A stretch of DNA of 64,000 bases, taken from NCBI GenBank assembly GCA_023213315.1, contig JAKCPI010014350.1:62001-126000 (forward strand), written 5' to 3'. A program made the translations under genes and the position numbers. The notes beneath the pieces are model-generated. The model saw only the letters and a program-made list of their open reading frames with translations. It did no database searches and was not told the DNA's origin. Origin of the DNA: Euborellia annulipes. Taxonomy: Eukaryota; Arthropoda; Insecta; Dermaptera; Anisolabididae. How positions within the stretch are numbered: position 1 is the first letter of the stretch; each line of letters starts with the position of its first letter. This document shows positions 21,887 through 32,035 of the stretch, in pieces.

Positions 21887-22435
21887 ATGACATCAACACA
21901 GAATGTTCCCGAAGATCGTATTCAGATTGGACAGTTACGTTCAGCTTATGGATTGAATGGGTGGCTCTGGGTGTATTCAAATACAGAACCCATGAGCAAT
22001 ATGTTTGACTACCTGCCTTGGTACATTGAGACCAAGGCCGGTTGGCAAACAATAGATGTAAAACGTTGGAAACCACATGGCAAAGGCCTAGTTGTTGCTT
22101 TGAAAGGTGTGAGTGATCGCACTGGAGCAGAAAACTTGGTTGGCGCTAATATCTGGGTTGCTAAGTCTCAACTGCCAAAAGCAGATGTAGATGAGTACTA
22201 CTGGTCAGATTTAAAAGGCTTAACAGTGTTGGGTCTAGATGATGAAGAACAGGAAGTAAACTTAGGTAAAATTCATGAGTTGTTTGAAACTGGAGCTAAT
22301 GATGTGATGGTGGTGCATGCTACCCCAGACAGCATTGATTCAGAAGAACGCATGATTCCTTGGCATAAAGATGTAGTACAACGTGTTGATCTTGAAGCTG
22401 GTCGTATTTACGTCAATTGGGGCGTAGATTATTAA
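21887..22435 (+). CDS. rimM: Ribosome maturation factor RimM
   Basis: 182 residues, full length. The N-terminal RimM domain starts at IQIGQLRSAYGLNGWLWVYS. The C-terminal PRC-barrel part includes DEYYWSDLKGLTV and the family ending MIPWHKDVVQRVDL. RimM binds S19 and helps mature the 30S head. It lies 21 bases after rpsP. A small palindrome (22431-22451) separates it from trmD. Confidence 0.97.
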   Translation: MTSTQNVPEDRIQIGQLRSAYGLNGWLWVYSNTEPMSNMFDYLPWYIETKAGWQTIDVKRWKPHGKGLVVALKGVSDRTGAENLVGANIWVAKSQLPKADVDEYYWSDLKGLTVLGLDDEEQEVNLGKIHELFETGANDVMVVHATPDSIDSEERMIPWHKDVVQRVDLEAGRIYVNWGVDY

Positions 22436-22477
22436 TCCTTTTAGGATTAATACAGCAGGAAAATAGAGGAGTCTGTG

Positions 22478-23233
22478 ATGTTTTTTGCAGTCATTACGCT
22501 TTTTCCTGAAATGTTTGAAGCGATTACAGCCTACGGCATCAGCGGACGTGCGGCAAAACGGGATATCGTACAAGTTACTTGTATTAATCCTCGTGATTTT
22601 GCTGAGGGAAACTACAGAAGAGTGGATGAACGTCCATTTGGTGGTGGCCCTGGGATGGTGATGATGGCTGAGCCTTTGGCGAAAGCAATTGCACATGCCA
22701 AACAGCTTGCCTCACAAGCAGGGCATGTTCATGTTCCTGTAGTGTATATGTCTCCACAAGGCAAAACCTTAAATGAACAGGCAGTGCAGCAGTTTGTTGA
22801 TTACGACGGCTTAATTGTACTGTGTGGACGTTATGAGGGAGTGGATGAACGTTTGATCCAGCATTATGTTGATCAGGAATGGTCAATTGGTGATTATGTT
22901 TTATCCGGTGGTGAACTGCCCGCTATGGTGTTACTTGACAGTATTATTCGCCGTTTGCCGAATGTAATGTCAGATGAACAGTCAGCAGTACAAGATTCTT
23001 TTGTTGATGGTCTTTTAGATTGTCCACAATATACAAAGCCAGACCATTTTGAGGGGCTGAATGTACCAGAAGTTTTAAAATCTGGACATCATGGCAATAT
23101 CGAAAAATGGCGCTTTTTGCAGCGCTATCAACGAACTTTAGAACGTCGACCAGAGTTGGCTGAAAAAGTAGAGTTGAATAAGCAGCAGAAAAAATGGCTA
23201 AAAGATACGCAAGGGAGTGGTGGTAATTCTTAA
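22478..23233 (+). CDS. trmD: tRNA (guanine37-N1)-methyltransferase
   Basis: 251 residues. It starts [20 protein letters not shown] and has the SPOUT knot motifs [28 protein letters not shown] and [15 protein letters not shown]. TrmD methylates G37 of tRNAs reading CNN codons and prevents +1 frameshifting. The ATG at 22478 follows GAGGAG; an in-frame GTG at 22475 is less likely to be used. Third gene of the rpsP operon. Confidence 0.98.
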   Translation: MFFAVITLFPEMFEAITAYGISGRAAKRDIVQVTCINPRDFAEGNYRRVDERPFGGGPGMVMMAEPLAKAIAHAKQLASQAGHVHVPVVYMSPQGKTLNEQAVQQFVDYDGLIVLCGRYEGVDERLIQHYVDQEWSIGDYVLSGGELPAMVLLDSIIRRLPNVMSDEQSAVQDSFVDGLLDCPQYTKPDHFEGLNVPEVLKSGHHGNIEKWRFLQRYQRTLERRPELAEKVELNKQQKKWLKDTQGSGGNS

Positions 23234-23453
23234 CCGCTATTCTCAGGAACGAAAGTTCTGCAAAAAAGACGAGAAGCAATGCTTCGAGTTAAAGCATGAT
23301 TCTATTTAATAGATAGTTTTATGTATATTCTAAGGCTCTTTATAGACATATTGTCGTAAAGGGAAAGATAAACGGGTTGATATGCGTTTTAGCCTCTATC
23401 CCCAGCGGAACCTCAGACCTCTTCTGACTCCGCACATATTGGAGATTCCCACA

Positions 23454-23822
23454 ATGAGTGGTAAACATCCTTTAGTTCAAATTATTGAAAATGCACAGTT
23501 AAAAACTGATATTCCTACTTTTGCTCCTGGTGACACTGTTATTGTCCAAGTTAAAGTAAAAGAAGGTGAGCGTGAGCGTCTTCAGGCATTTGAAGGTGTT
23601 GTAATCGCGAAGAAAAACCGTGGTTTAAACTCTGCATTTACAGTTCGTAAAATTTCTAGCGGTGTTGGTGTTGAGCGTGTATTCCAAACTCACTCTCCAA
23701 TCGTTGCTAAAATCGAAGTGAAACGTCGTGGTGACGTTCGTCGTGCTAAACTTTACTACCTCCGTGACTTGTCTGGTAAAGCTGCACGTATTCGTGAAAA
23801 ATTACCAGCTCGTAAAGCGTAA
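23454..23822 (+). CDS. rplS: 50S ribosomal protein L19
   Basis: 122 residues beginning [20 protein letters not shown]. It contains the L19 signatures [19 protein letters not shown] and [14 protein letters not shown] longer frame opens at 23382, but the conserved start is ATG-23454. It is preceded by a 220-base gap after trmD with no gene, long enough for a leader or internal promoter. A terminator follows. Confidence 0.98.
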   Translation: MSGKHPLVQIIENAQLKTDIPTFAPGDTVIVQVKVKEGERERLQAFEGVVIAKKNRGLNSAFTVRKISSGVGVERVFQTHSPIVAKIEVKRRGDVRRAKLYYLRDLSGKAARIREKLPARKA

Positions 23823-23835
23823 GCTTATACCGAGT

Positions 23836-23865
23836 AAAAAAATGCGCCTTTTGGCGCATTTTTTT
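23836..23865. terminator. Bidirectional terminator between rplS and lipase gene
   Basis: Perfect arms AAAAAAATGCGCC / GGCGCATTTTTTT around TTTT. Confidence 0.95.
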
Positions 23866-23874
23866 GTTTAAAAA

Positions 23875-24849
23875 TTATAGTCCTTGAAGTTTTAATCGGT
23901 TTGCATGTTGACGGTAAACCGAGACAGGCTCTGAAGCAAAAATAGAGCGTATCCCAAGCACTTGGTTCACTTCATCTAAATGATTCCAGTTGTAGTCATC
24001 ACGAATTGTTTTACCAAATTTGGCGCTACATCGGGAAACAAGGCCATCATTATCACCAAACGGATCTACCACTAAGCTACTGCCTGTAAGGGCAATATCA
24101 AATGGGTCTAATGGATTAGTCAGCGCTTTATTTCCTGAGAAAGAATACATATAAATGCCCTTCCCTTGATATGCCCCCTCACCACAAGAAGTAGTTGGCA
24201 TACCCATAGGAAATTGAGCATTAAATTGAGCTGAACCTTGAGTTGATAAGCTATGAGCACCTGCTAAAGAGTCGTGCGGATAGCTTGTCGGATCTAGACC
24301 TCCTGCCCAAGTAATTGCTGCTGAAAACCAGTTTACTAAAGTTGCCACACCTGAAAGAGGAGTACCCTCAACATTCAGGATGACATCTGCCATTGGTGAT
24401 CCCTTGTGGGGTGCGCCAATCGTAGTGAGTGATGCCACTTTTTCTGGCATGATACCAGCCACATAGCGAATTGTTGGCCCCCCGTGGCTATGACCGATTA
24501 AATTGACTTTGGGCTTACCGGTAATAGCAATAATTTCTTCTACTTGCTGTGCAAGTTGTTCTCCACGCACTTCTGTTGAGTTAAATGGTGAGACTCTTGT
24601 TGCCCAGACATTTCCTCCATTACGGGCAAGATCAGGAAGAATTTGGTACCAATAATCGAGACCAAGCGTATCTGTTCCAACTCGGCTAAAGCCTGCCATA
24701 CCGTGGTTAAAAACCATTGGATATTTTGTTTGTGCGTAAGATGAATATACGAACGAGCTTTTAACTTGTTCAGCATTTGTTGCATGGGCCGCTGAAATAC
24801 TCAGTCCTGAGAGCATTGCAGCGCAGAAAAACATTAACTTCCTTTTCAT
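23875..24849 (-). CDS. lipA: Secreted triacylglycerol lipase
   Basis: 324 residues with a signal peptide MKRKLMFFCAAMLSGL...AHA. It is a Pseudomonas-type family I lipase with the oxyanion region VFNHGMAGFSRVG, the nucleophile elbow NLIGHSHGGPT, and two cysteines (TTSCGEGAY, SRCSAKFG) placed for the structural disulfide. The substrate is long-chain triglyceride outside the cell. Such lipases leave the cell by type II secretion and need a dedicated foldase, whose gene lies 83 bases upstream on the same strand. The frame is intact. Confidence 0.95.
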   Translation of the reverse strand: MKRKLMFFCAAMLSGLSISAAHATNAEQVKSSFVYSSYAQTKYPMVFNHGMAGFSRVGTDTLGLDYWYQILPDLARNGGNVWATRVSPFNSTEVRGEQLAQQVEEIIAITGKPKVNLIGHSHGGPTIRYVAGIMPEKVASLTTIGAPHKGSPMADVILNVEGTPLSGVATLVNWFSAAITWAGGLDPTSYPHDSLAGAHSLSTQGSAQFNAQFPMGMPTTSCGEGAYQGKGIYMYSFSGNKALTNPLDPFDIALTGSSLVVDPFGDNDGLVSRCSAKFGKTIRDDYNWNHLDEVNQVLGIRSIFASEPVSVYRQHANRLKLQGL

Positions 24850-24932
24850 TTTTTACTCACTATTTTTTATTTTGTATGAAAAGCAGCTTCTTACTGCTAG
24901 TGAATGTTAGCCAGTTCCCAAAAAGGAAAGGC

Positions 24933-25964
24933 TTAGTAATTAAATGGCAGTTCACCTCCCTGATCATGGACCGTTTCAAAAGTTCGAAGTCTTAGTTGTT
25001 CTTGTGATGAATTGAATTGTTGTTGGCGTAACTGCTGAATTGCTTGGTTTTTGGCGCTATCACTCATGTTACTTTTAATAATTTCATCTCGACCATCGAG
25101 GTAACTGGTGACCCTTTGTTGCCAAGCATTCCGTTGTGTATCTAAAGTTTCTAATCTTTGAGTTGCCTCGGCTCCAACAAGTGCTGTACGCATCTGCCGA
25201 AGCTCTTCTGCCGCACCCTTACGAGCTTTAATTTGTTTAGTCAGCGTATGTAAATCATCAAGTTTGGAGAGTTCTTGTAGGTTGTGTTGCCAGTCTTCTG
25301 GAAGTTCTTCAAAATGCTCTTTAAGCTTTCGTGCTTTTTCAATTTCGCTTAAAGAAGAGTCCTCAAGTATCTGCATTCGATCTAGCGTATAGTTCTGATA
25401 GATATCTTCGCTCGAAAAAAGCCCTTCAATTTCAGAAGCAGAAAAAAAGCGTTTTCTTATATCTTGGATCGAGTTAAAAATCTTTTGAAAATAATTTTTA
25501 TCTTGTTGTTTTACTGAAGGTGCTTGGATTTGAGCAAGCTGTTCACGATATTTTAAATAACGCGTCCATAAATCCATAATCTGTGAGCGAGCTGGCTCTA
25601 GATATTGTCCTTGAATAAATTTCCCAAAGTGAATTTTGATTTGTTCTAAATCATTTTCCCCATATTGGGTAATAAAATATTCAAAGCAGTCGCGGGTTTG
25701 ACTATTCACGATCAAATGTTGAGAACTATCAATTTTTAACTGGCAGTTAACTTCGGTGTCTTGCTGACTTTTACTATGGTACGTATCTTCGTTTAGCGAT
25801 GAATGATCTGTCTGAGGAGATGATGCTAAGTTTTGAGCTTTACTTTCACTCATCTGACCTGATGTGTTTTTTGAGTCAGGACTTAACCAATATACACATG
25901 CAATGAGGCTCAAAATAAAAAATCCGAGCACACACCACAATACCTTCTTCTGCATCCCTTGCAT
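24933..25964 (-). CDS. lifO: Lipase-specific foldase (lipase chaperone)
   Basis: 343 residues. One N-terminal membrane helix (VLWCVLGFFILSLIACVYWL), a low-complexity serine-rich linker, and an extended alpha-helical body. The family motif R-x-x-F-D-Y-F-x-x-x-x-G-E appears as TRDCFEYFITQYGE near residue 91, with Asp replaced by Glu. The protein folds the secreted lipase in the periplasm while anchored in the inner membrane. Foldase first and lipase second, on the same strand, suggest an operon. Also called lipB in Acinetobacter. Confidence 0.93.
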   Translation of the reverse strand: MQGMQKKVLWCVLGFFILSLIACVYWLSPDSKNTSGQMSESKAQNLASSPQTDHSSLNEDTYHSKSQQDTEVNCQLKIDSSQHLIVNSQTRDCFEYFITQYGENDLEQIKIHFGKFIQGQYLEPARSQIMDLWTRYLKYREQLAQIQAPSVKQQDKNYFQKIFNSIQDIRKRFFSASEIEGLFSSEDIYQNYTLDRMQILEDSSLSEIEKARKLKEHFEELPEDWQHNLQELSKLDDLHTLTKQIKARKGAAEELRQMRTALVGAEATQRLETLDTQRNAWQQRVTSYLDGRDEIIKSNMSDSAKNQAIQQLRQQQFNSSQEQLRLRTFETVHDQGGELPFNY

Positions 25965-26117
25965 AAAGATATCTTCCTTAAGTTTTAATTTGTTGTTTTT
26001 TTACTCGATAATTAATGTGCCATAAAATAAGTGAAAAGGCACCTAAATATTGTGAAAATATCTTGCCGAATTTGCTAACATGTCGGCACTTTTTTCTAGC
26101 TTTGTGTTCCAGTAAAA

Positions 26118-27022
26118 ATGACGACAAAAAATCAAAAATTTCTCGTCGCCATATTAGTGGTGTATTTCTATTAAATAAACCATTAGGGCTCAGTTCAAAT
26201 GCGGCTTTGCAAAAAGTGCGTTGGTTATATCGCGCCCAAAAAGCAGGTCATACAGGAGCTTTAGATCCTTTGGCGACAGGGTTGCTTCCTATTTGTTTAG
26301 GAGAGGCCACTAAGTTCTCACATTATTTGCTGGACTCAACAAAGCGCTATCAAACCACCGTTCGATTGGGGCAAACCACAACGACAGGGGATGTGGAAGG
26401 AGAGATTCTACAAGAACGCTCTGTCCCTGTTCTGAGCCAAGAGCTTATTGAACAAGCCTTAGAAAAATTTAGAGGTGATATTCAACAAATTCCGCCAATG
26501 TACTCGGCTTTGAAAAAAGAAGGCAGGCCGTTATATGAGCTTGCCCGAAAAGGTATCGAGATTGAGCGTGAAGCACGTCCAATCACAATTTATGCCTTAG
26601 AGTTAATTGAATTTACCGAAAATAGTATCACTCTAGATGTAACTTGTTCTAAGGGAACATATATTCGTGTATTAGGCGAAGACATTGGTGAGGCACTGGG
26701 CTGTGGTGGGCATTTAACAATGCTAAACCGGACTCAAACAGGACATTTTGAACTTATTCCGAGTTATACCATTGAATATCTGGAAAGCTTAAACGAAGAG
26801 CAAAGAGAAGCATTGTTACTTCCTGTTTATGCTCCAGTTGAACATTTCTTAAAAATTCAGGTGCCTGAAGGGCGTGAAAAATATTTTTGCAACGGTTTAG
26901 AAAGCAATATTGAGCATTCTGCAGAAGCAGAAGTTTTGGTTTTTTCGGGTGACCGCTGTTTAGGTTTAGCTGAGATTACCGATAAAAAACGGTTGGTACC
27001 TAAACGTATCTTAAATTTGTAG
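26118..27022 (+). CDS. truB: tRNA pseudouridine(55) synthase
   Basis: About 301 residues. The catalytic region [25 protein letters not shown] holds the nucleophilic aspartate, and a C-terminal PUA-like part follows. The continuous frame opens at 26015 with an implausible N-terminus. The ATG at 26118 (MTTK) fits the family if one A is missing from the run just after it. That reading gives [20 protein letters not shown]. TruB makes pseudouridine 55 in the T loop of tRNAs. It diverges from lifO. Confidence 0.94.
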
Positions 27023-27041
27023 TAGCTGTAGAGTATAGAGC

Positions 27042-27817
27042 ATGGGCATGGAATGGGATGTTATCCTGAGTTTGATCTTTTTTGCGTTTACTGCGGGAGC
27101 GATTGATGCTGCTGTTGGGGGCGGCGGACTTATCCAGATTCCAGGCCTTATGAGTACTTTCCCGACCATGCAGACTGCAACGGTGATTGGTACTAATAAG
27201 CTTTCTTCAATTTTTGGTACAGCATCGGCTGCTTATACTTTTGCGAAAAGAGTGAAGTTGCAATGGAAACTTTTAGCAGTCATTGCTATTTGTGCTTTGA
27301 TTAGCTCTTTTGCTGGTGCTGCTTGTTTATCCTTAATTCCTCAATCTGTATTGCGTCCTTTCATATTTGTGATGTTGATTGTGATAGCAGTTTATACCTT
27401 GGTTAAAAAGAACTTTGGACAGGTTCATACAGAACAAAAAATTACTAATAAAATGCTAATTTTGGCAGGTATTGGTAGTTTGGCGATTGGTTTTTACGAC
27501 GGTATTTTTGGCCCGGGAACGGGTAGTTTCTTTATCTTCTTCTTTATCCGCTTTTTACAAGTCGACTTCTTGCATGCTTCTGCCTTATCCAAAATTGGTA
27601 ATTTTATGACCAATTTGGCTGCATTGAGTTTCTTCATTCCGACAGGTCACGCTATTTTGCACATTGGCTTAATGATGGCAGTCGCGAATGTATTGGGTTC
27701 TATTGTTGGGGTGCGTACCGCGCTTAAATACGGTAGTGGTTTTGTCCGTATTATCTTTTAATTTTAGTCAGTATCCTGATTTGCCGTTTGGGTTATCAAA
27801 TGTTTGTAACAGGCTAA
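27042..27817 (+). CDS. TSUP family (TauE/SafE, YfcA-like) membrane permease, frameshift at 3' end
   Basis: About 258 residues with eight predicted membrane helices. Two TSUP repeats are recognisable: AIDAAVGGGGLIQIPGLMST near the start and GFYDGIFGPGTGSFFIFFFI in the middle. These carriers export sulfite, organosulfonates or similar anions; the substrate here is unknown. As read it stops at 27761. One T missing in a TTTT run would extend it through LILVSILICRLGYQMFVTG to 27817. A terminator starting nine bases later supports that end. It starts 20 bases after truB. Confidence 0.88.
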
Positions 27818-27825
27818 ATATTTCG

Positions 27826-27865
27826 AAAAGTATGAACTGATCAGGAGGCGAAGTTCATACTTTTT
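27826..27865 (+). terminator. Terminator after the TSUP permease
   Basis: Arms AAAAGTATGAACT / AGTTCATACTTTT around a 13-base loop. Confidence 0.85.
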
Positions 27866-28029
27866 GCGATGCCATTCAAAATCATAAATATAAAAATAAT
27901 TACAGAAGCTTACTAGAAAGAAAACAGTGTAAAAAATAGTCTCATTTTAAGCTACTTAAATAATATAAATTTCAACGTATGATAAACCTTGAAATAAAAA
28001 AGATTTTTTAGCTAAAAATGAGGAAGAGA

Positions 28030-28473
28030 ATGAATATTTTCGAAGCATTAAGAGAAAGCCATGAAAATCAACGTAACCTCTCTGAACAACTTATTCAGAC
28101 ACATGGTTTAACAGAAGAAAGAAAAGAATTATTTGATGCATTAAAAAATGAACTCTATGCCCATTCTGTTGCCGAAGACCGTTATTTATATATCCCTTTA
28201 ATGTTTGATGATGTCGGTTTAGATATTACGAGACATGCTTTATCTGAGCATCATGAAATGGATGAATTGGTCGAGCAACTTGAAAAAACGGATATGAGCA
28301 GTCCAAGCTGGTTAGCGACCGCCAAACAGTTGAGTGAGAAAGTCCATCATCATTTAAAAGAAGAAGAGCATAAATTTTTCCAACAGGCGGGAAAAATTCT
28401 TAAAGACAGTGAAAAAGAAACGCTTGGTAATAAATATTTAAAGGAATATAAAAAGTATAAAAAGCAGCAATAG
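28030..28473 (+). CDS. Hemerythrin HHE domain protein
   Basis: 147 residues starting MNIFEALRESHENQRNLSEQ; an AGGAAGAG lies directly before this ATG, so the upstream start at 28018 is unlikely. The iron-binding histidine and glutamate pattern of the HHE domain is visible: ESHENQ, YAHSVAEDRYLY, LSEHHEMDELV and VHHHLKEEEHKFF. Such proteins bind a non-haem di-iron centre and respond to oxygen or nitrosative stress; the role here is inferred. It stands alone and is convergent with the EamA gene. Confidence 0.92.
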   Translation: MNIFEALRESHENQRNLSEQLIQTHGLTEERKELFDALKNELYAHSVAEDRYLYIPLMFDDVGLDITRHALSEHHEMDELVEQLEKTDMSSPSWLATAKQLSEKVHHHLKEEEHKFFQQAGKILKDSEKETLGNKYLKEYKKYKKQQ

Positions 28474-28480
28474 TATTTAA

Positions 28481-29345
28481 CTATGCTACTTTTTTTAGTA
28501 CTTCTTAAAGTAACTCCAATCGACGCTAGCATTACACAAGCTAAAGCCACCCATTGCAGCATGCTGATTTCTTCGTGAAGTAATAAGAAGCCCGTTAATG
28601 CTGCTAATGCTGGTGCTAAACTCGTTAGAGTACCGTAAGTTAATTTATTGAGTTGTTTGAGTGCCATTAAATCAAGAGCGTATGGAATAGCAGTCGCTAA
28701 AATAGCAATAAGTAACGCTTTACCCCAGTACTGCGTTTCAAGTAATGCAGGAGCATTATGCCAGATGCCAATCGGCAGTAAGGTCAGGGCAGATAACCCA
28801 ATTCCGATGGTTAAAGCATGCATGCCTATATTTTGGGTCACAACTTTCTGACCAAAATAAATATAGAAGGCCCAGCAAAATCCAGCACCTAGCGCACATG
28901 CAGCGCCTACATAGGAAAAGTGGTGTTGTGTTGGGTCTTGCCAAGGCACCATCAGTGCAATACCTAACATCGCAAATGCAACCCAAATGTAGTCACTTTT
29001 TTGTTTAATAGAAAGTAGAGCAAGACCTAATGGGCCAATAAACTCTAAGCCCACTGCAATCCCTTGAGGTAACTTACCAAGCGACGTATAAAATAAAATA
29101 TTCATGAGACCTAAAGACGCGCAGTACATCAATAAATCACGCCATTTTAAATAGGGTAAGCGCGACCAGATTTTCCACGAACGGAACATGATCACGACAA
29201 TAACCGTTGCAAAGCTCAGCCTCAAAACTGTAACGGTGAGAGGGTCTAATATTGCAATGAGCTGCTTAGCAAATGAAGCACTAATTTGATATGAGACCAT
29301 CGACAGAATCATATAGAGCACAGCAATAATGGGAAGATTCTGCAT
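28481..29345 (-). CDS. EamA/DMT family exporter (RhtA-like), first copy
   Basis: About 287 residues with ten predicted helices and two EamA repeats, for example QGIAVGLEFIGPLGLALLS and the second repeat TYGTLTSLAPALAALTGFLL. RhtA-like carriers export threonine, homoserine or other amino acids. As read the frame runs on to 28350 and overlaps the hemerythrin gene by 124 bases. One more A in a run of seven near 28487 would stop it at STKKK, close to 28481, which I prefer. It is a tandem paralogue of the next gene. Confidence 0.88.
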
Positions 29346-29438
29346 GGAAAATACCCGAGGGCCTCATCTAATATTATTTAAAAATAACAATGGTCAATTA
29401 TAGCGAATACCATATTCCAACTCGCAGGTTGAGTCGAT

Positions 29439-30322
29439 TTAACTGACTGTTTTTTCACGTTCCTGACGTGCTTTTTGGGTGGTTATGGTACAACCGACGG
29501 AAGCTGCAATAATTGTTGCGAGTGCCAGCCATTGATTCCATAACAAATATTCACCTAAAAAGATATAACCAGAAAGTGCAGCAACTGCGGGTTCTAGGCT
29601 CATCAATGTTCCGAAGCTTAGGGGTGTTAAATTACGTAGTGCTAGCATTTCTAAAGAGAATGGTAATGCGCTGGCTAAAATTGCTAAGCCAATAAAATAA
29701 AAAAGATAGGGGAGCTCTATCACTTGACCCATTGACCCTGAAAAAAAGTAATCGGCAGCAAGACACATGCGCCTACAGTCATTCCTAAGCACACAGTGTG
29801 ATTACCTGATATACCTGAAGGCTTTTGACCAGCAATAATATAAAGTGCCCAACATGCGCCCGCACTAACCGCAAATAATACTCCGATCCAATCCAGACTA
29901 TGAGCCTGATTAAAAGGGAAAAGTAAAACGAGGCCAACAATCGCTAAACTGACCCAGACAAAATCATATTTTTGGCGTGCATGATATAAGGCTACACTTA
30001 AGGGACCAATAAATTCAAAAGCAACTGCAATACCAATCGGTAATCGTTCAATCGACAGGTAAAAAAGTGCGTTCATTCCTGCAAGCGCAAAGCCATAAGC
30101 TAAAATAGCTTTCCAGCGGACCTGACTATAATTAATTCGCCAAATTTTAAAAATAAAGGCAAGAATAATTGCACCTAAGCATAAGCGCATTGCAGAAACA
30201 GTAAGTACAGGAAAGCTCTGGAACAGAATTTTGGCTAAAGATGCGCTGCTTTGTACGCTCAGCATAGCGAGAATAAGAAAGCCCAGTGCATGTAGCTGAG
30301 ATTTCTGGTTCGAACTGGACAT
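29439..30322 (-). CDS. EamA/DMT family exporter (RhtA-like), second copy, frameshifted
   Basis: About 294 residues from two overlapping frames (30322-about 29740 and 29792-29439). The start is MSSSNQKSQLHALGFLIL. The first repeat has LPIGIAVAFEFIGPLSVALY, nearly matching the neighbour gene, and the second ends FLGEYLLWNQWLALATIIAA. One indel lies near 29750 in a GACCCATTGACCC repeat. Substrate unknown, probably a small amino acid. It lies 93 bases upstream of the first copy on the same strand, so a tandem duplication is likely. Confidence 0.87.
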
Positions 30323-30376
30323 TTTATTATTTGATCGATTGGTATACTTTTCACATGATAATGTAAATGTCCATAA

Positions 30377-30410
30377 AAAAGCCACAGACAATGCTGTGGC
30401 TTTTAAATTT
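30377..30410 (-). terminator. Terminator after serA
   Basis: Arms AAAAGCCACAG / CTGTGGCTTTT, with a T run on the minus strand. Confidence 0.88.
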
Positions 30411-30420
30411 ACAGGTCGTT

Positions 30421-31653
30421 TTAGAACAATACGCGCACGCGGATTGTACCTTCAACTTCATGCAACATATCTAATGCTTCATGAGAAGCAGAAGCGTCAA
30501 CGTCCATTACGAGGTAACCGATGTCACCTTTAGTCATGAGTGATTGACCAGAAATGTTGATGCCTTGCTCAGCAAACAAGTTGTTGATTTTAGACAATAC
30601 GCCAGGTACGTTTTTGTGGATGTGCAATAAACGGTGTTGGCCAGCAGTCAATGGTAACGCGATTTCTGGGAAGTTCACCGCAGAAAGTGTCATACCCTTG
30701 TCAGAGTAAGCAACAAATTTCTCTGCAACTTCTAAACCGATGTTTGCTTGCGCTTCCATGGTTGAACCACCAACGTGAGGAGTCAAAATCACGTTGTCTA
30801 AGCCACGAAGTGGAGAAACAAACTCTTCACCATTTGCTTTTGGTTCTTTAGGGAATACGTCAACCGCTGCACCAGCAATATGACCAGACTTGATTGCATC
30901 TGCTAAATCTTCAATTACTACACATGTACCACGTGCAGCATTTAGGAAGATTGCGCCTTCTTTCATTTTTGCAAATTGTGCTTTAGTGAAGAAGTTGCGT
31001 GTAGATGGAACATCAGGCACATGTAATGTAACAACATCAGCAGTCGCTAAGAGTTCGTCTAACGAACCAACTTGGCGAGCATTACCCATTGGTAATTTAG
31101 TCACTGCATCGTAATAAATCACATGCATACCTAAGCTTTCAGCAAGAACAGAAAGCTGAGAACCGATGGAACCGTAACCCACAATACCTAAAGTTTTGCC
31201 ACGAGTTTCGAAAGAACCCACAGCAGATTTGTCCCAACCACCACGATGACAAGCCGCTGACTTTTCAGGAACACGGCGAAGAAGAAGAATCGTTTGAGCA
31301 AGTACAAGTTCTGCAACCGAACGCGTATTTGAATACGGTGCGTTAAATACAGGAATACCACGTGCCATTGCTGCTTTAAGATCAACTTGGTTTGTTCCGA
31401 TACAGAAACAGCCCACTGCGATCAATTTATTTGCAGCTTCGAAAATTTCTTCAGTCAATTGAGTACGCGAACGAATACCAATAAAGTGAGCATCTTTAAC
31501 CGCTTCTTTTAGCGCTTCGCCTTCAAGTGCAGTTTTGCGATAGTCAATATTGGTGTAACCCGCAGCGTTTAGAGTATCGACTGCGTTTTGGTGAACGCCT
31601 TCTAACAAAAGGAAACGGATTTTATCTTTAGGTAGTGAAAGATGTTGGCTCAT
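30421..31653 (-). CDS. serA: D-3-phosphoglycerate dehydrogenase
   Basis: 410 residues, the length of E. coli-type SerA. The NAD-binding motif is GIVGYGSIGSQLSVLAESLG. Catalytic regions include LNAARGTCVVIEDLADAI and LTPHVGGSTMEAQANIG, and a C-terminal ACT domain (VPGVLSKINNLFAEQGINIS) can bind serine for feedback control. It makes the first step of serine synthesis and can also reduce 2-oxoglutarate to D-2-hydroxyglutarate. It is divergent from a D-2-hydroxyglutarate dehydrogenase-like gene, which fits disposal of that by-product. The frame is intact. Confidence 0.97.
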   Translation of the reverse strand: MSQHLSLPKDKIRFLLLEGVHQNAVDTLNAAGYTNIDYRKTALEGEALKEAVKDAHFIGIRSRTQLTEEIFEAANKLIAVGCFCIGTNQVDLKAAMARGIPVFNAPYSNTRSVAELVLAQTILLLRRVPEKSAACHRGGWDKSAVGSFETRGKTLGIVGYGSIGSQLSVLAESLGMHVIYYDAVTKLPMGNARQVGSLDELLATADVVTLHVPDVPSTRNFFTKAQFAKMKEGAIFLNAARGTCVVIEDLADAIKSGHIAGAAVDVFPKEPKANGEEFVSPLRGLDNVILTPHVGGSTMEAQANIGLEVAEKFVAYSDKGMTLSAVNFPEIALPLTAGQHRLLHIHKNVPGVLSKINNLFAEQGINISGQSLMTKGDIGYLVMDVDASASHEALDMLHEVEGTIRVRVLF

Positions 31654-32035
31654 TACGGCTCCGCTACAAAGGCCAAATTTGGTGGCGCTATCATAACATA
31701 ATGGTCGGTACTATAGATATTTCGTTTGCGCCGTGATCTTATGGCAATTTTATCTATATCTAATCACTTCTATTTATGGCTTGTTGACAGTCTCAAAATG
31801 TACTTGTCATTTTAATTTAAAAAATATTGATACTTTGAAGGTTCATAAAAAGTCATTTATGAACGTTAAACATGTTTTGTAGTGACAGTATCTCTATTCT
31901 GAACTTTATCGCTTGTGCGGTTGCATGTAGAATATAGTTGTTCCCAGAACATTATGGCTCTTATTCGGGTTTAAACCGTAAGAAATAGGGCGCCATAGTC
32001 CCACCACAGTTTACTTCTTGCTAGGTCTGCAAACG
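31654..32035. other. Divergent intergenic region serA / FAD-linked dehydrogenase
   Basis: 382 bases with no gene. It must hold both promoters. I see a TTGACA at 31784-31789 but no good -10 at the right distance, so I do not call a promoter. Confidence 0.6.

Noticed and set aside
22584..22886. Minus-strand open frame inside trmD
   Set aside because: Antisense shadow of a well conserved gene.
31784..31812. Promoter with TTGACA in the serA intergenic region
   Set aside because: No acceptable -10 element at 16-18 bases.
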